Below, in pieces: positions 47,399-58,755 of a DNA stretch of 64,000 nucleotides; positions within the stretch are counted from its first letter, which is position 1; each line of letters starts with the position of its first letter. The DNA is from Wolfiporia cocos (lineage: Eukaryota; Basidiomycota; Agaricomycetes; Polyporales; Phaeolaceae). The stretch lies in contig JACCLO010000003.1 of assembly GCA_029448655.1 (NCBI GenBank), positions 4,526,001-4,590,000 of the forward strand. The letters are read 5' to 3'. The notes under the pieces were generated by a model. That model saw only the letters and a program-made list of their open reading frames with translations. It did no database searches and was not told the origin of the DNA. Position numbers and translations under genes: made by a program.

Positions 47399-48224
47399 GC
47401 AGTGCCGCTCCTGCACGATCTAGCTGGAGGGTTCCATTGAGAGCTTGACGGTCAAAGCAGTTGGTGACCAGTGTAGCATCTACTGTACTTGTATCGTTAT
47501 GTTGTATCTTTAGACTTGAGCTTAGATTTGTATCACTCAGACATAGATAAACTGTAGCCTTGTATACTTACTCGAGTTGACTCGATGTCACTCGTACTTG
47601 ATAGTATCATAGTATCTCATGCGTTCAGCACAACTGCAATCGGTATAGCCTCGTAGCCACTGAAGGTACTCCCGAACTTGCTCCGAGCCTGTCCCTGACA
47701 TCGTACTAACGCATGTACACCATCACTGGTGTTGGCATTAAAGGACAGCATGTCGAGAAGCTGACTGGGTGTGCGCCGAAGCCCTCAACCGGCATAGGCA
47801 GGCACGAAGGTATATCCCGGATAACCACGGGGAATATTGTGTACAGAACTTGATGCGAGCACATGCTGTTGCGGGCACATTTTCAGGCCGCCGGACGCAG
47901 TCTCCCACAAACGTCTATGCCGAGCGTTCGAAACGCATGCGTCCGAGTCTAATGGGCGCGTTCTGGCACGCCGCTCCCTCACGAGTGTGTTCGTACGAGC
48001 AATGAGGCACGGAGATACATGCGGAGAAGGGCGGAATCAGCAAGAATCCATATGCAATCGTGTGACGGCGGAGCGTGTTCAGTATGTGCCTACAGCAGGG
48101 TACGCGGCGGGAGAATGGTGACGTTGTGTCTGCATGGTATCTGATCTCTCTCTCCCAGTTCGCCCCTTCCACCTGCGCGGACGTTGATGCATCCCGGGGA
48201 CGCACGCGTAGCATAACCGTGAGT
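47399..48224. other. Convergent intergenic region
   Basis: About 0.83 kb between the AXL2-like and dynein light chain 3' ends. It is AT-leaning near 47470-47620, consistent with a 3' UTR. Open frames at 47769-48005 and 47837-48121 have no recognisable features. Confidence 0.5.
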
Positions 48225-48649
48225 CTATGACTTCCAGATGAGGATAGCGAGCGAGCCAATGTAGAAGTAGATGAAGTGTTTCGTTTCTAACAATGCACAT
48301 CAGTAACCATAACGGTCATCAAGGATGCATCAAATAGTAGCAAGTCAGTGAGATGTAATTCATCATAGGTGAACTTACCGTGTGTTACATAGCTGCCAAA
48401 GTTCTTGCCGACGACGACGTGCCAGGTAGGCCCGTGGCGTCGGTCAAACTCCTTCTTGATTTGCGCAGCAATGTCCTTCTCAATGTTGAACTTCTCCAGG
48501 GCAGCAGTGGCGATGTCAACGCTCTGTTGCTGCATCTCCTCGCTCATGTCAACATTCTTGATGATAGCCTTCGGGCCCGCCGAGCTGGTCTCCTTGGGTC
48601 CCGAGCCAGTATCGGTGCTGGATGAAGTCGCGTCGATTTTCTCAGACAT
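48225..48649 (-). CDS. Dynein light chain LC8/DYNLL (2 exons, about 110 aa)
   Basis: Exons are 48649-48379 and 48286-48225. After a Ser/Thr-rich lead of about 25 residues come [60 protein letters not shown] and [19 protein letters not shown], which is the full LC8 fold including the beta-3 strand that binds partner peptides. The sequence is close to animal DYNLL apart from the N-terminal extension. It serves cytoplasmic dynein and many non-dynein partners as a dimerising hub. The intron (92 nt) splits the His codon side of the conserved [10 protein letters not shown] segment, a common position in fungi. Confidence 0.95.
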
Positions 48650-50674
48650 GGCGGTGGGAGGGCGTGTAGCAATTATGAGAGCAGACTGCGATAGTAGTAG
48701 GAGGGACTCGCTAGGAACGAAGGCGCTGTTATATACGGTCCGGGCTGAGATGAATAACACGTGTGGCAAGGTTGACCGCGGGCGCTTATCTACGGGCACG
48801 GATGAACTCCTCCGGATGAAGCTCCTCCCATCCCCGCGCGCAACCCTGACTCAAAGGAGTGCTTTCACATTTAGGACGACCGCCTTCGAGATCGAGCCCA
48901 TTACCAACGTGTCCCCCGACCTCGCTGCAACAGTAGCACTAGCCGTATATTGATCCCACCAACCGAAGATGCCTATATCCTGATACTCGCAGTACAGCGG
49001 ATAGCTCCAGATGAGCTAAGCAGGATTGTAATGCGGCTTGATTGCGACGTTGATCTCCCAGGCCTGACCAAAAGGATATCGCTCTAGATCGCCGCTGGAA
49101 TTGCTCCCTTACAAATCAGCCGCATGCTCGCAGAGAAGTGCGGTAGACCATGCGCACCGCGCATCGCCTCAGGGCAGGGAACTCAAGACATGTGTTCCGG
49201 GGCGCGCAGCCCGTCAATAAAGTGGCCTGTGATATCAATTGAGTCTCGCCAATTTCTCCGAGATCATCTTGACCGTATCGCTTCCGCGAGGCACCGAACG
49301 ACCCCAGTGCTGCCTTCTCTCTGTCGCCGTCGCCCCTCGGTGTATATTCTCGAACATCGCCGAGACCAATCTCAGTTGCCGGCGGACGAGCATTTGCGTG
49401 ATTGCCGCAGATCCTCCGAAGATAGCCTATATAAAGGCGAACCGCATCCCTGGGCCTGTTGTGGTCGTATTTTGGATGCGCTTGGCACCTGCTCCATTCG
49501 AAAATGGCGTCTGCGTTTACGTAGCCGGCCATGTGGATACCCTGTGAGCCCATCCGCTCTTTGGGGCTGTTGAAGGCATCGAGGGACGGCGTTCTGACAT
49601 TTGTACAATATGCTTCAGGCTCAATCACAAAATGATGTGCGTGTTTAGGTGGCCTGTGTGATAATCTCATACCTACCAGGGATTATGCCGAGCCTAACGA
49701 TCTAACTGCAGGGACAGTCCGGTCTCTGTACTCAGGATGCACGCGTCTTGATCATTATACGTGAGTTATGCCATCGGTGCAACTTCGCACATGAGATTCC
49801 AAATGGATTTTACTTTGGATGATCAACGGCGAAGCCATCTTGAAACCCCCGGGCCAGCTTTTCGCCTCAAACCCCATCCCTGTGCTGCTTGAACATGATA
49901 TCTAGCATGGTCATGCGGCGAACATGCCATACACTGTGGCGAAATGCCCCAATTCATTATATCGCCCTAATAATCCGCACTGGCGCTAACACCTTGCTGT
50001 CATCAACTGTATCGTTCATCTTATGTTCCACTATCAAGATAACGGATGTTGTGAATCGCCGATCCGCTAGGCGCAGAGAACTAACGCGTTGGCGGTTGGG
50101 GCCCGGAGATTTGACCTACCGAAGTTCTCTGACTTGTAGTGCACCGTCGCTTCGCAGATTCATTCTGACGGAATAATGAGCGTCAGATAGTCGGCGGCTT
50201 CACGCAGTGCATCCATATACAGGATCCTGCTTGTCGAAGAGACAACAGAACACCGCGCGAAGGCTCAGGCACTGCCAGCACCGAGGGGCTTGATGGTCAT
50301 GCATGTGAAACTACGTTATGTGAAAGCCTGTACGCGCCATACATCATACTATTCAAAGGCAACTTGAAGGCTGTGGCGGGCAACTGGCATTCGTGACAAG
50401 TTCCATAGTGACACTAGCTCTCGCGAGTGTCAGGTGTGAGCTATCTACTACAGCCGACCTTTATGATAAGGAGCTGGTGTGTATCAGAAAGTAGCAACGC
50501 ATCTTTCGCGTAGCTTCCATTTGCAAATGGGGATAGAAATACACAAGTCTCCAACATCTGACATTGTGTGACAGACCAAAAGCACAGTGCACGTGAATGT
50601 GACCGAGGGCGTTCCGATACATTTGAAATTCTCACATCCCAGCCCCTGGTATACCCCCTCTATTCGTTTAACGT
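48650..50674. other. Intergenic stretch without recognisable genes
   Basis: About 2 kb. The 184-codon minus-strand frame at 49116-49670 and the overlapping plus frame at 49239-49547 show no known domain and cannot both be coding. The rest carries only short frames. Confidence 0.5.
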
Positions 50675-50746
50675 ATGCGCAGTCAAACAAAGAAACGGAT
50701 GCGCAGTCGAACAAATAAACGGATGCGCAGTCAAACAAAGATGCCC
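50675..50746 (+). repeat. 24-bp minisatellite, three units, in frame with the BTB gene
   Basis: Three units at 50675, 50699 and 50723 each begin ATGCGCAGTC and differ at few positions. Each encodes eight residues (MRSQTKKR, MRSRTNKR, MRSQTKMP) in the same frame as the following MADPQSS start, so each unit brings its own ATG. Confidence 0.88.
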
Positions 50747-51819
50747 ATGGCTGACCCCCAGTCGAGTCGTGTCAGGGACGAAGAACTTTGGTTTGAGGAT
50801 GGCAGCGTCGTGCTTGTGGCGCAGAATACGACCGCTTTTTGCCTGCACAAAGCGGTTCTCTCTATCCACTCTGGTATTTCTCCGGGATCTCCTTAGTATT
50901 CCGCAGCGGGAGAAAATAGAGCAGTACGACGGTCGGCCCGTCATCCACATGTCGGACTCGCCCGAGGATCTGCGCTGTATGGTCCCAGGAATTTACTATG
51001 GATTCACCAGCGACAAGTATGTCCTAAAGTACCCTCGCTCATGCGAAACATACTCTGATCCACTCCTAGATGCTGGACCGTTGGGCCTTCCACAAAGATA
51101 GACTTCTTGACCGTGGTCTCCTTAATACGGATCGCCATAAATACCAGGCCGAACAGTTGATCAAACAGGCGCTTTCTCCGATGAAGTCCTCCTTCACGGA
51201 TGGCCTCGATGCTTTCCGCTCGGCTTTATCGTCTGAACGTCGTGCAACGATGCTTTATGAAAGAACGCCCCTAAATCTGATCCGTACGATCAACATCATA
51301 CGCCTCGCCCACGCACTCTATATGTTGCCACCAGCATTCTTCTTGCTGTGTCAAATGGTACCAGAAGATATTATTGCCGGTCAAGTTGACTTTGATGGCC
51401 AAATGGAAGCACTTTCGACAACAGAAGATCTCAGTATATATGTCGCGGCCAGGGCTTACCTCATGCGCGAAGCTGCGCGCATCTGGACGAAGTTCGCCAA
51501 TACTATGCAGTGCGGCCCGTGCTCAATACAGTCTCGATGCGCAGAGAGACTAGGCGACAGCTCTAACGCAAGACACTGAACCACCGACCTGTTTGCCTCA
51601 TGGGAACGCATCATCAATGACTTCTGTGTCCGTTGCAAACCTCGCCTCCTGGAGAAGGAGACTGCATTGGCGCGGGAGACGTGGGCTGAATTGCCCACCA
51701 TACTTGTGATAGTCGTTCCAGAATGGTGGCAGGCATCCTCTTGCTCTTATCCGCAAGCAAGAGATTTGTCTTCCGACTCAGAAACGAGTGACTTATCTTT
51801 CGACGACAGTTCGGATTAG
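50747..51819 (+). pseudogene. BTB/POZ-domain protein, degenerate copy
   Basis: The start MADPQSSRVRDEELWFEDGS leads into VVLVAQNTTAFCLHKAVLSIHSGI, then in another frame RDLLSIPQREKIEQYDGRP, VIHMSDSPEDLRCMVPGIYY. This is the order of basidiomycete BTB proteins (D..FW.EDG, VHR.VL, S.VFRD, VV.L.DSP). One extra base at about 50878-50888 causes the frame change, with no usable intron. An intron at about 51017-51069 (GTATGT...CCTAG) follows. Then come HKYQAEQLIKQALSPMK, IRLAHALYMLPPAFFLLCQ and ARAYLMREAARIW, and an in-frame TGA at 51578-51580. After it the same frame continues with DLFASWERIINDFCVRCKP and WAELPTIL to a stop at 51819. Two lesions indicate a pseudogene. Confidence 0.75.
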
Positions 51820-52487
51820 GAGCCCGAACCGGAGCTCGAACCGGAGTGATGCTACATAGGTCATATGTACGGCGAACAGTGAGCGTGGCATTTTTTCAGT
51901 TCATTATCCATATACTGATCATATTCACTAGAAGCGCCGAGTCTCCTGCGAAATGTAACACCTCTATCACTGTTAACGCAAGATCTGCCGCAATGCAATG
52001 AAAATCGTGATTTGTATTCTATGAAGTCCTACATTGTTACAGCGCATTCGCTGCCGACAACGACCACGTTTTGGACTCATAATATATAATATAGCTCTGT
52101 TAATGACGGGCAAAGTTTCCAGGAACGTTGTGTCTGCATGGACTTGGGTATGTTGCATGATTCCGGAGCAATATGGTCCCAGATCCTCAGAAATCAGCGG
52201 CACCGTGCAGCGCAAATCTTTAATAAGGGTGATATCGAATATTGGTGAGTGCGTCTTGCGACTGTGTATGTTCATGATGTCGCTAGCTAACCCCTGTTCG
52301 TCGCTTCTGGCTACCATCGGCAAGATCGAGCCCTCGTAACAATCTTTACCACGCAGCCATACTTGATCAACAACCGTGCCGGGTTCCATGGTTTCAATGA
52401 AGTGGATCAAGATATTAATACTTCTCGTACATTCTTTACAGCATATATTACTCATTTTCACACATTCTATGCTGTCGACTGCATGCA

Positions 52488-52753
52488 CCGGGGGCATTAT
52501 CTAATGACTTTGTCGGAAACATGCTGGTATCATTTGAAAATAGTGATCAAATGCGAACCTAATGCATTGATTGCTTATATAATATCTTCGTTAGATAACG
52601 CCCCTTGGTGTCTGGATCTTTACGCAGCCAATGGTTAGCTGAGGTCATGTGTTTCTCACGATGTTATCAATCAATGCATTATGTTTGCATTTGATCACTT
52701 ATTCAAATGATACCAACATTCCGACAAAGTCATCAGATACATAATGCCCCCGG
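52488..52753. repeat. Long imperfect inverted repeat (arms about 85 bp)
   Basis: The left arm (52488-52573) and right arm (52668-52753) are reverse complements over most of their length. Outer ends read CCGGGGGCATTAT and ATAATGCCCCCGG; internal matches include TGACTTTGTCGGAA, TGGTATCATTTGAA, GTGATCAAATGC and TAATGCATTGATTG. The spacer is about 94 bp. There is no transposase frame, and I see no clear target duplication outside the arms. It is a foldback/MITE-like structure. Confidence 0.88.
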
Positions 52754-52774
52754 TGATGGCTCTCGTGAAAGCAG

Positions 52775-53098
52775 AACGGCGCTTGGATTGGCAGATGTGA
52801 TGGATCGATCAAGGCTTGGCGATTTCTACGAACTGATCGTGAACATCCCCGAGACGTTCAATGAAGGCTGCCGCATAAAGCGGTGACCACTGAGTACTGA
52901 GTACTACAGATTGTCAGCTGTTGGAACATGCATTCAGGAACAAGCTCGCAAGCTCTATCGCGATAGTAACCCTTATCGGGCGGTTCGGGGTACATATACC
53001 GACCATTTTCGATGTGCTTACCTCACGCGATTGCCCTACGGGCATCGATGCGCCTGTGTCAAACGCGCTCGTCGAGCCGATTTTCCCGTTGCTCTGAC
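52775..53098 (+). other. Coding-like fragments, unknown family
   Basis: One frame reads LADVMDRSRLGDFYELIVNI then PETFNEGC before a stop near 52887. After a possible acceptor (TTGTCAG at about 52917) another frame reads LLEHAFRNKLASSIAIVTLI, then GRFGVHIPTIFDVLTSRDC and ends NALVEPIFPLL. The amino-acid pattern looks protein-like, but I recognise no family and no full gene. It is probably a remnant. Confidence 0.25.
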
Positions 53099-53363
53099 AT
53101 CAGCAGTACTGACGGTCTGCACTTCTGTATGTCCCACCCTACACATTAATGTTGTGTGGACCTATGAAAAACGGCTCTTGTACTATGACGCTCATCTCGT
53201 GCAGCTGCATGCATTCATCAGCACATGCATACGCACTTCGCATCGTTGGTGTGAACCCGATCTTGTCTCGCGTGGTTGCCTACCATCCACTCTATCTATA
53301 CGTTAATTAACGAAGTTCTCACCGCGTTCACGTACAGGATACGTCTATATCATCAAACAGTGA

Positions 53364-55048
53364 TTGCTTCATCAACATCTGATGACGGCGCCATGGCGAT
53401 GGCGACGCAAACCAGCTTCCACGTCACATATGCGCACGTCGTTTTTGCCTTCAGAAATATATCGAAGGCACACACCACTGGATGCCCCTCAACTTCGCGA
53501 TAGCTTTCTTGAGCCCCAAATGGTACACAAACCAGGGCCTCGAAATTTCTCTCTGGATGGGAACTCCGCCATGCTGCGCTATCTACCATATTCTGGAGGG
53601 CCATCAGATTCATCCTGGAGCACCCCCTCTACCTCTGCAAAGGGTTCCAGATTTATGCACATGACCAAAATGGTCAATGCGTCAATGGAGCTCAGCTGGA
53701 CTGGAACCGCCATTACGCTTGTCGGCGAGAGAATGAATGGCAGCTATTCAGTCACATTTGATGGAAATGTCTCTCAACATACGCTCACGAGCAATGCACT
53801 GCTGTCTGGGTCCACCGCCGACATCATCACACTGTTCTCGGCCAAAGATTTGCAAGATACATCACATAATCTGACCTTATCCGTTCGTGAGGGCGAGATT
53901 GCCGTCCACTCCGCTAATGTGACGATTAACATCAAGGAAGAATTGTGAGCACAATTTTGCAGCCGATTAAGGCATTGACCAACGTCTCAATATACAATCC
54001 AGCAAAGTCACTAAGATACCTGTGGCCACGAATGCTATACCTCCTGCCGCGAACCAGTTTTTCCTTTCTCACGGATTTAACTGGTCTGTCGCCGACTTCA
54101 GAGGGACGCCTAGTCTTGGTATCGACGTGGAGGATGCGCAGCTGTCGTTTTACCTCAACTCTACGAGAGCATTTGAAATTTATGGACGCACAGGCCCAGC
54201 TCAAGGCTCATTCAAGGTAGAGGTGCTGCAGAACTCGACTGCATCTTGTAGTGATTCGTTCACGGGCAATGCATCTTCGCCGGACACAGACTCAATCGCA
54301 TTGCTATACGTTGCGACCAACATGGATCCTACTATGAATTATCGCGTCAATATCAACAATCACGAAGGAAAGTTCGATCTCGATCACCTCGTTATATATG
54401 AGACAGTCCCTGGGTAAGGTTCCATCACACAGATAAGCCCAGACACTCACGGGGCCTTGGTCCGCTGTAGATCCACACCGACGACTAAGGCCTCGAATTC
54501 TGGTTCGAAACATGACATGCTGCTAGGAGTGATCGTAGGTTCTTCCTCCCCTCGATTCAAAGTCTTCTCAGATATAACGAGCTGCTATAACAGCTGGGCT
54601 GTGTAATTGGCGTATTAGTGAGCTTCCTGCTGCTGCTTGTCTATTGCCTCAGGCGCAAAGCTATAATTCGCCAAGAACAATACACTGCATTCTCACCATG
54701 TAAGTGGAGCTTGCATCTTTGGTCATTGTGTCCGGTTTTTGAGATCGACGCTCACGGTGACAATGCGCCACAGACATAAAGCGATATTCGATGCTTCCTC
54801 CTACTCCGACTCCCATCCGTAACTCCGGGAACTTGTCCCGTTTTGCATCTATTCTATCCCCGATCACTGCGTTCCTCGGGTCTGCGCTCTCGACCATGTC
54901 GCTGGCGAATCCCAGTTTCAATCAGGTGCCAACACAGGAGCAGGACGCAGGTCCTGTCACACCACCGCCCATGTATGACCCCTCTTGGACTCAAGGCTCG
55001 CGATCCGCCGATCCACCAAATCCATCGACGGTGGAAGCAGAAGCTTGA
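53364..55048 (+). CDS. Single-pass membrane glycoprotein with two extracellular beta-modules (start uncertain)
   Basis: Exons are ?-53944, 54003-54413, 54471-54534, 54594-54699 and 54774-55048; phases close from the first donor onward. The first ectodomain half reads NFSLDGNSAMLRYLPYSG, then ASMELSWTGTAITLVGERMN and GSYSVTFDGNVSQ. The second reads AQLSFYLNSTRAFEIYGRTG, then PAQGSFKVEVLQN, repeating the pattern 'F.F.G..V.L.G......G.Y.V.LDG' common in agaricomycete membrane glycoproteins. Sequons (NAS, NGS, NVS, NLT, NVT) are frequent. A TM helix (LLGVILGCVIGVLVSFLLLL) is followed by a basic YCLRRK stop-transfer and a proline/serine cytosolic tail ending PSTVEAEA. No convincing signal peptide was found upstream, so the first exon or start between 53364 and 53522 is unresolved. 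The function is unknown. Confidence 0.65.
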
Positions 55049-55258
55049 GAGCGCATACCAGCAGACATTGAACCCCAGTATAGAATTCATTGTCTATGGC
55101 CAAAGTCAGTACTACCGGATCCTGTATACCCAGGAGGTAACTTATCGATGTATTTATTCATTCCGAGCCGATCTGTATCTATTATGCTCAGAGTACGCCA
55201 CAGGGTGTACCCATTGTCATTCTGTTCTTAATACAAGTCTTCCGGGTTGCATCACAGG

Positions 55259-57645
55259 TCAATCGAGTTGATCCAGGACCCCCTTCGCCCTCCGCGCGTA
55301 CAATTCAAACCGGTCCTCAAACTTCTCGCAGATCTTCCGCGCGACGCCTTCTGATGAGGGAACTTTGTCTGCGGCGACTGCGATCGAGATACCGCCGGCG
55401 TATGAAATGATACCCATTCCGACGGTTCCTGCATAGAATAATATTGGATGCGATGGAAATGCTGGATTAATCGTGAAAACAGTACCTTTGCCGGCCTGTG
55501 GGGGAAGCGCAGTCCACTTGATCACTTCAATGCCCTCGAGGGTTATGGGCCTTTTCGCGGGTCCCGGAACGCTATGGAGGTGTGTAAATACACGATCGAT
55601 CATGTCCTATGAAACCGCGCTCACTTCGTCAACACTACTGGGACTGTATTCCAGAACAATATGGGTTTTGACAAGAAGTAAGCTCATGTCAATTTCAGTT
55701 CAACACAGATCACACACCAGATTGCAACCCAAAGTCATACAGCGGCTTTGTGATATGCTCCGTAATCCATTCCTTGATTAGGCGCGACGAGTTCGCCAGC
55801 AGGGACGCGCGGAATAGGACCGGCGCCTGTCCCGTCAGTTGCAACGCGAAGAAGTTCAACCGAGGCCAGATACTATGCTTCAGCAGCGATAGCTCTGCGC
55901 GACACCGATGAATGTGCGCATGCAGTTCTCGGGCCGACACATCTGGAGAGAGGTCGCGCGATGGGTTGAGGAAGACGATCGACCCGGTGGACAGGTTGCG
56001 CATCGACCAGTCTCCCGGTTTGCGCACGCTGATGGGGCTAGCGGTCGCCAAATCAGCACCCACATACGGAGCGAGGCTGCAGCAGCCTGTCGAAACGACG
56101 TCTCACATGAAGAACCCCATCGGCGAGGGCAGCACGGTGCGCAGTCTCCTCTTCGCGCGCTCCCACGGGCCGTGCAGCTGGTCCGCCGGGCGCGCGGTGA
56201 GCTCCTGCGCAAGCACGTCCGCCATCACGGCGCACACGACGTCGTTCAGCGTCACATGCCCCGCCTTGCTCTGCGCGCTATCGCGCTGGTCCGCTGGCAC
56301 GCCTGCGACTGCGGCGCCCGGGCGCGCGCCCGAGAACGCCTGCTGGCACGCCTTGACGTCGGTCAGGCGGAAGACGCGCGAGCTCGCGAACTCGCGCTCG
56401 GGCACGCGTGCGCCTGGCTGGGGAACTGTGAGCGTGTCGACACGCCAGCAGGTGAGGAGGAAGAGCGCGGCTTGGTGGAAGGCTTGGTAGATGCTCCAGA
56501 ACAGCGAGATACCGAGTGAGACGGTGTATGCAAGCCAGAAAGAGAGCGCGAGGACGGTCTGCAGTAGTGGGCTTGTCCAAGGATTTTCAGATAGTGAGTC
56601 TAGAGGTCGCAGAGAGCGGTGAATCTCGGAAGGAAGCAGCTTCCCATGCTTGATATCCTCCAATTTCTTGGAAGACATATTCATGGTCTTGACCAGTTCG
56701 TCGTGGTAGGAGGTGATGTAGAGCTGGCTAATCACGAAACCTGAGCAACAATTGTCACATGGTCCTGCATTTGGTTTATCATGTATAAGCATACCTTGTC
56801 CATCAGCCAATGCGTGATGCCTGTCAGAGCAGGAGGATAAGTAAATCAAGACATATCTTAATAGAGTCAGGATATATCACAGACCCTCTTGTAATGACTG
56901 CACTTCTGGCACCCTCATGGTCATGATAGTTTGTGACGAGTACCATCTCCCACAAAGGCTGGTTCAGGTCCCAACTTTGAGCGATGAACTTACCCATCTG
57001 ACATTATGTATTGAACTCCTACGCGTATCACAGAATACTTCTTATTGACTTACTAGATCATCTAGCTCCTTCTTGCCAGCAGGCTTGGGCAATCGCAAAG
57101 TACGGATGTGATTATTCAAATCAAAATGAGGGTCGTCTTCAAAACGTGCACCGTGAAACCGGCGACCAACAGAGATGATTCTCTGTCTATACTTTGGAAA
57201 TCGCTCGCTTTGACGTGCGGCAGCCTATATGATACAAGATTTATATCACTGGACTTAAATTGCAATGGCTCTACTCACATCACGTAGCTTTTCAATTGTA
57301 AACTTTCCTCGCAAAGTGTATGTGCAAGCACAGACCTACGTCGACGATAAATCACGAAACAATCGCCCAAACCACATGGACACGCACTGGGTTGAAGTCT
57401 GTGACCTCACTGAGTAGGAACCACATGTTGTCAATTCCTCCCACAGTACGACGGCGCTCCTCGACTTCCTTGTCAATCCAATCCCCAACCGAAAGCAGAT
57501 GCTTCGCTGCCCAACCAGTGAGCCCTCCAGCACGCTCGATGTCGATCAGCGACCATTGTAGCTTGTGCTCTAGCTTGACGGGGAGGCGGGGATGACCATC
57601 CTCGTCGACGTCGTATTCAAGGGTGCCGAGAGCGTCGATGGTCAT
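55259..57645 (-). CDS. WS/DGAT-type wax ester synthase/diacylglycerol acyltransferase (multi-exon)
   Basis: From the start MTIDALGTLEYDVDEDGHPR the chain runs LEHKLQWSLIDIERAGGLTG, GGIDNMWFLLSEVTDFNP, GKFTIEKLRD, AARQSERFPKYRQRIISV, GRRFHGARFEDDPHFDLNNH, WDLNQPLWEMVLV, then HHALADGQG, the HHxxxDG catalytic motif. A TM-like region (LLQTVLALSFWLAYTVSLGI) follows, as in plant WSD1 and fungal homologues. The C-terminal domain has VTLNDVVCAVMADVLAQEL, ISVRKPGDWSMRNLSTGSIV, VPGPAKRPITLEGIEVIKW and GMGIISYAGGISIAVAADK. It would esterify acyl-CoA with fatty alcohol or diacylglycerol at the ER or lipid droplet. Introns are short; for example 57554 to the 57330s carry the first coding segment. It is convergent with the glycoprotein gene, 210 bp away. 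Confidence 0.85.
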
Positions 57646-58130
57646 TCTGGGACTCGAAGGTCGTGATCAAGCGATGGTGTTGGAAAGGGAGCGGATTAAG
57701 ACTTGCTCCACTTGGACGCGGTGAGACGCCGGGACGCGTCCGTCCTGACGCGACGCGACGCGTCCTGGCCACTCCCGGATAACATAGGGCATTGCAGCGC
57801 GTCCTGAAGCCTGCATGCAGCCACCTGCAGTGCATTCTCGGTCTGTGTTTGCAGCATTTACCTTCGGCGTCCGCAGTGTCGCCTTACTCGAATGCGCCAC
57901 TCGATGTTGGCATACTCACTGACAGGTCGGACGGGTTGAATATGTGTTTCTAAGCATGATGTAGACCCGAGCGTCATTTCGATGTCCGCTCGGTGACATC
58001 CGCGCGCTGCAGAGTGTGCATATCGAGGCTATGACATCTCAATATTCATGAGCTGCACGATGCGCATCAGACGCACCAGCGTCTTGGATCTCCTCCCAAA
58101 TGAGGTCGCACATGTCCCCGTATCGCAGCG
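57646..58130. promoter_or_regulatory. Upstream region of the acyltransferase gene, ACGCGT-rich
   Basis: About 485 bp between divergent genes. Within 57720-57765 there are several GACGCG units and two ACGCGT (MluI cell-cycle-box-like) sites, 80-115 bp upstream of the acyltransferase start. Otherwise nothing is recognisable. Confidence 0.4.
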
Positions 58131-58755
58131 TTGTACGACGAGGAAGAGGGGGAGGAGGAGTTGTTCTGGCGCTGTGCGATGTTTTACTCAGGATTGAGTA
58201 TGGATGAAGCAGACGGGCATGCGACACACAAAGCTGCCGCATTGGCTTACATCGAACAAGACGGATTCTGCGAGCATCCCCGCTGTGGAGGCTCAGTGCT
58301 CGAATTAAATGGTATCCCTACCCTCCTACACAGTTGGCTTATCACATGCATAATGATACGGTCCCTTTGCAGCCGAATACATGGACGTGTATGGTTATAA
58401 TCCGGATGAGGATTGGGATCCTCTAGACCATTTTGACAGGAATGAGACCACACGGAAGAATAGCAATCTCGTCATCAGCGACGGATTATCGACCTTTAAT
58501 GAACACGGTCGTTTCCAGCTCAACATGATCTCCAACACGTATCCTGTAGAATTACTCCACGATGAGAGTTTCCTTGGTCCTACTGGACTTCAGTTGCACC
58601 CTATTGCTCGCAGGAGCTTTCCTCCTTTCAAATGCATGCGACTTCGATCCCCTATCAACAGTGACTTGCCAATGGTCAAATGCAGGAATGGTGTTGCTTG
58701 TGAATTGGCGCTGAAGTCGATCTCTCTGCGAAAGCCATACGCTGCAACAAATTGA
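58131..58755 (+). CDS. Hypothetical protein (2 exons, about 187 aa)
   Basis: Exons 58131-58311 and 58373-58755 join through a clean intron (GTATCC...TTTGCAG, 61 nt) with frame kept. The start MYDEEEGEEELFWRCAMFYS is acidic. Next come HKAAALAYIEQDGFCEHPRC, AEYMDVYGYNPDEDWDPLDH, SNLVISDGLSTFNEHGRFQ and LHPIARRSFPPFKCMRL. I do not recognise a family. The good splice and the sensible composition argue for a real gene; an earlier start exon is possible. Confidence 0.45.

Larger units (their letters stand above)
51820..53363. other. Intergenic stretch with large inverted repeat
   Basis: About 1.5 kb. It includes the inverted repeat at 52488-52753, a minus-strand frame of 174 codons (51973-52497) with no family signal, and the coding-like fragment at about 52775-53098 listed separately. 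Confidence 0.5.

Noticed and set aside
49116..49670. 184-codon minus-strand frame
   Set aside because: No family features, no splice partners, and overlapping frames of similar quality on the other strand.
51973..52497. 174-codon minus-strand frame starting inside the inverted repeat
   Set aside because: The start codon lies in the left arm of the repeat, the composition is not protein-like throughout, and no domain was recognised.
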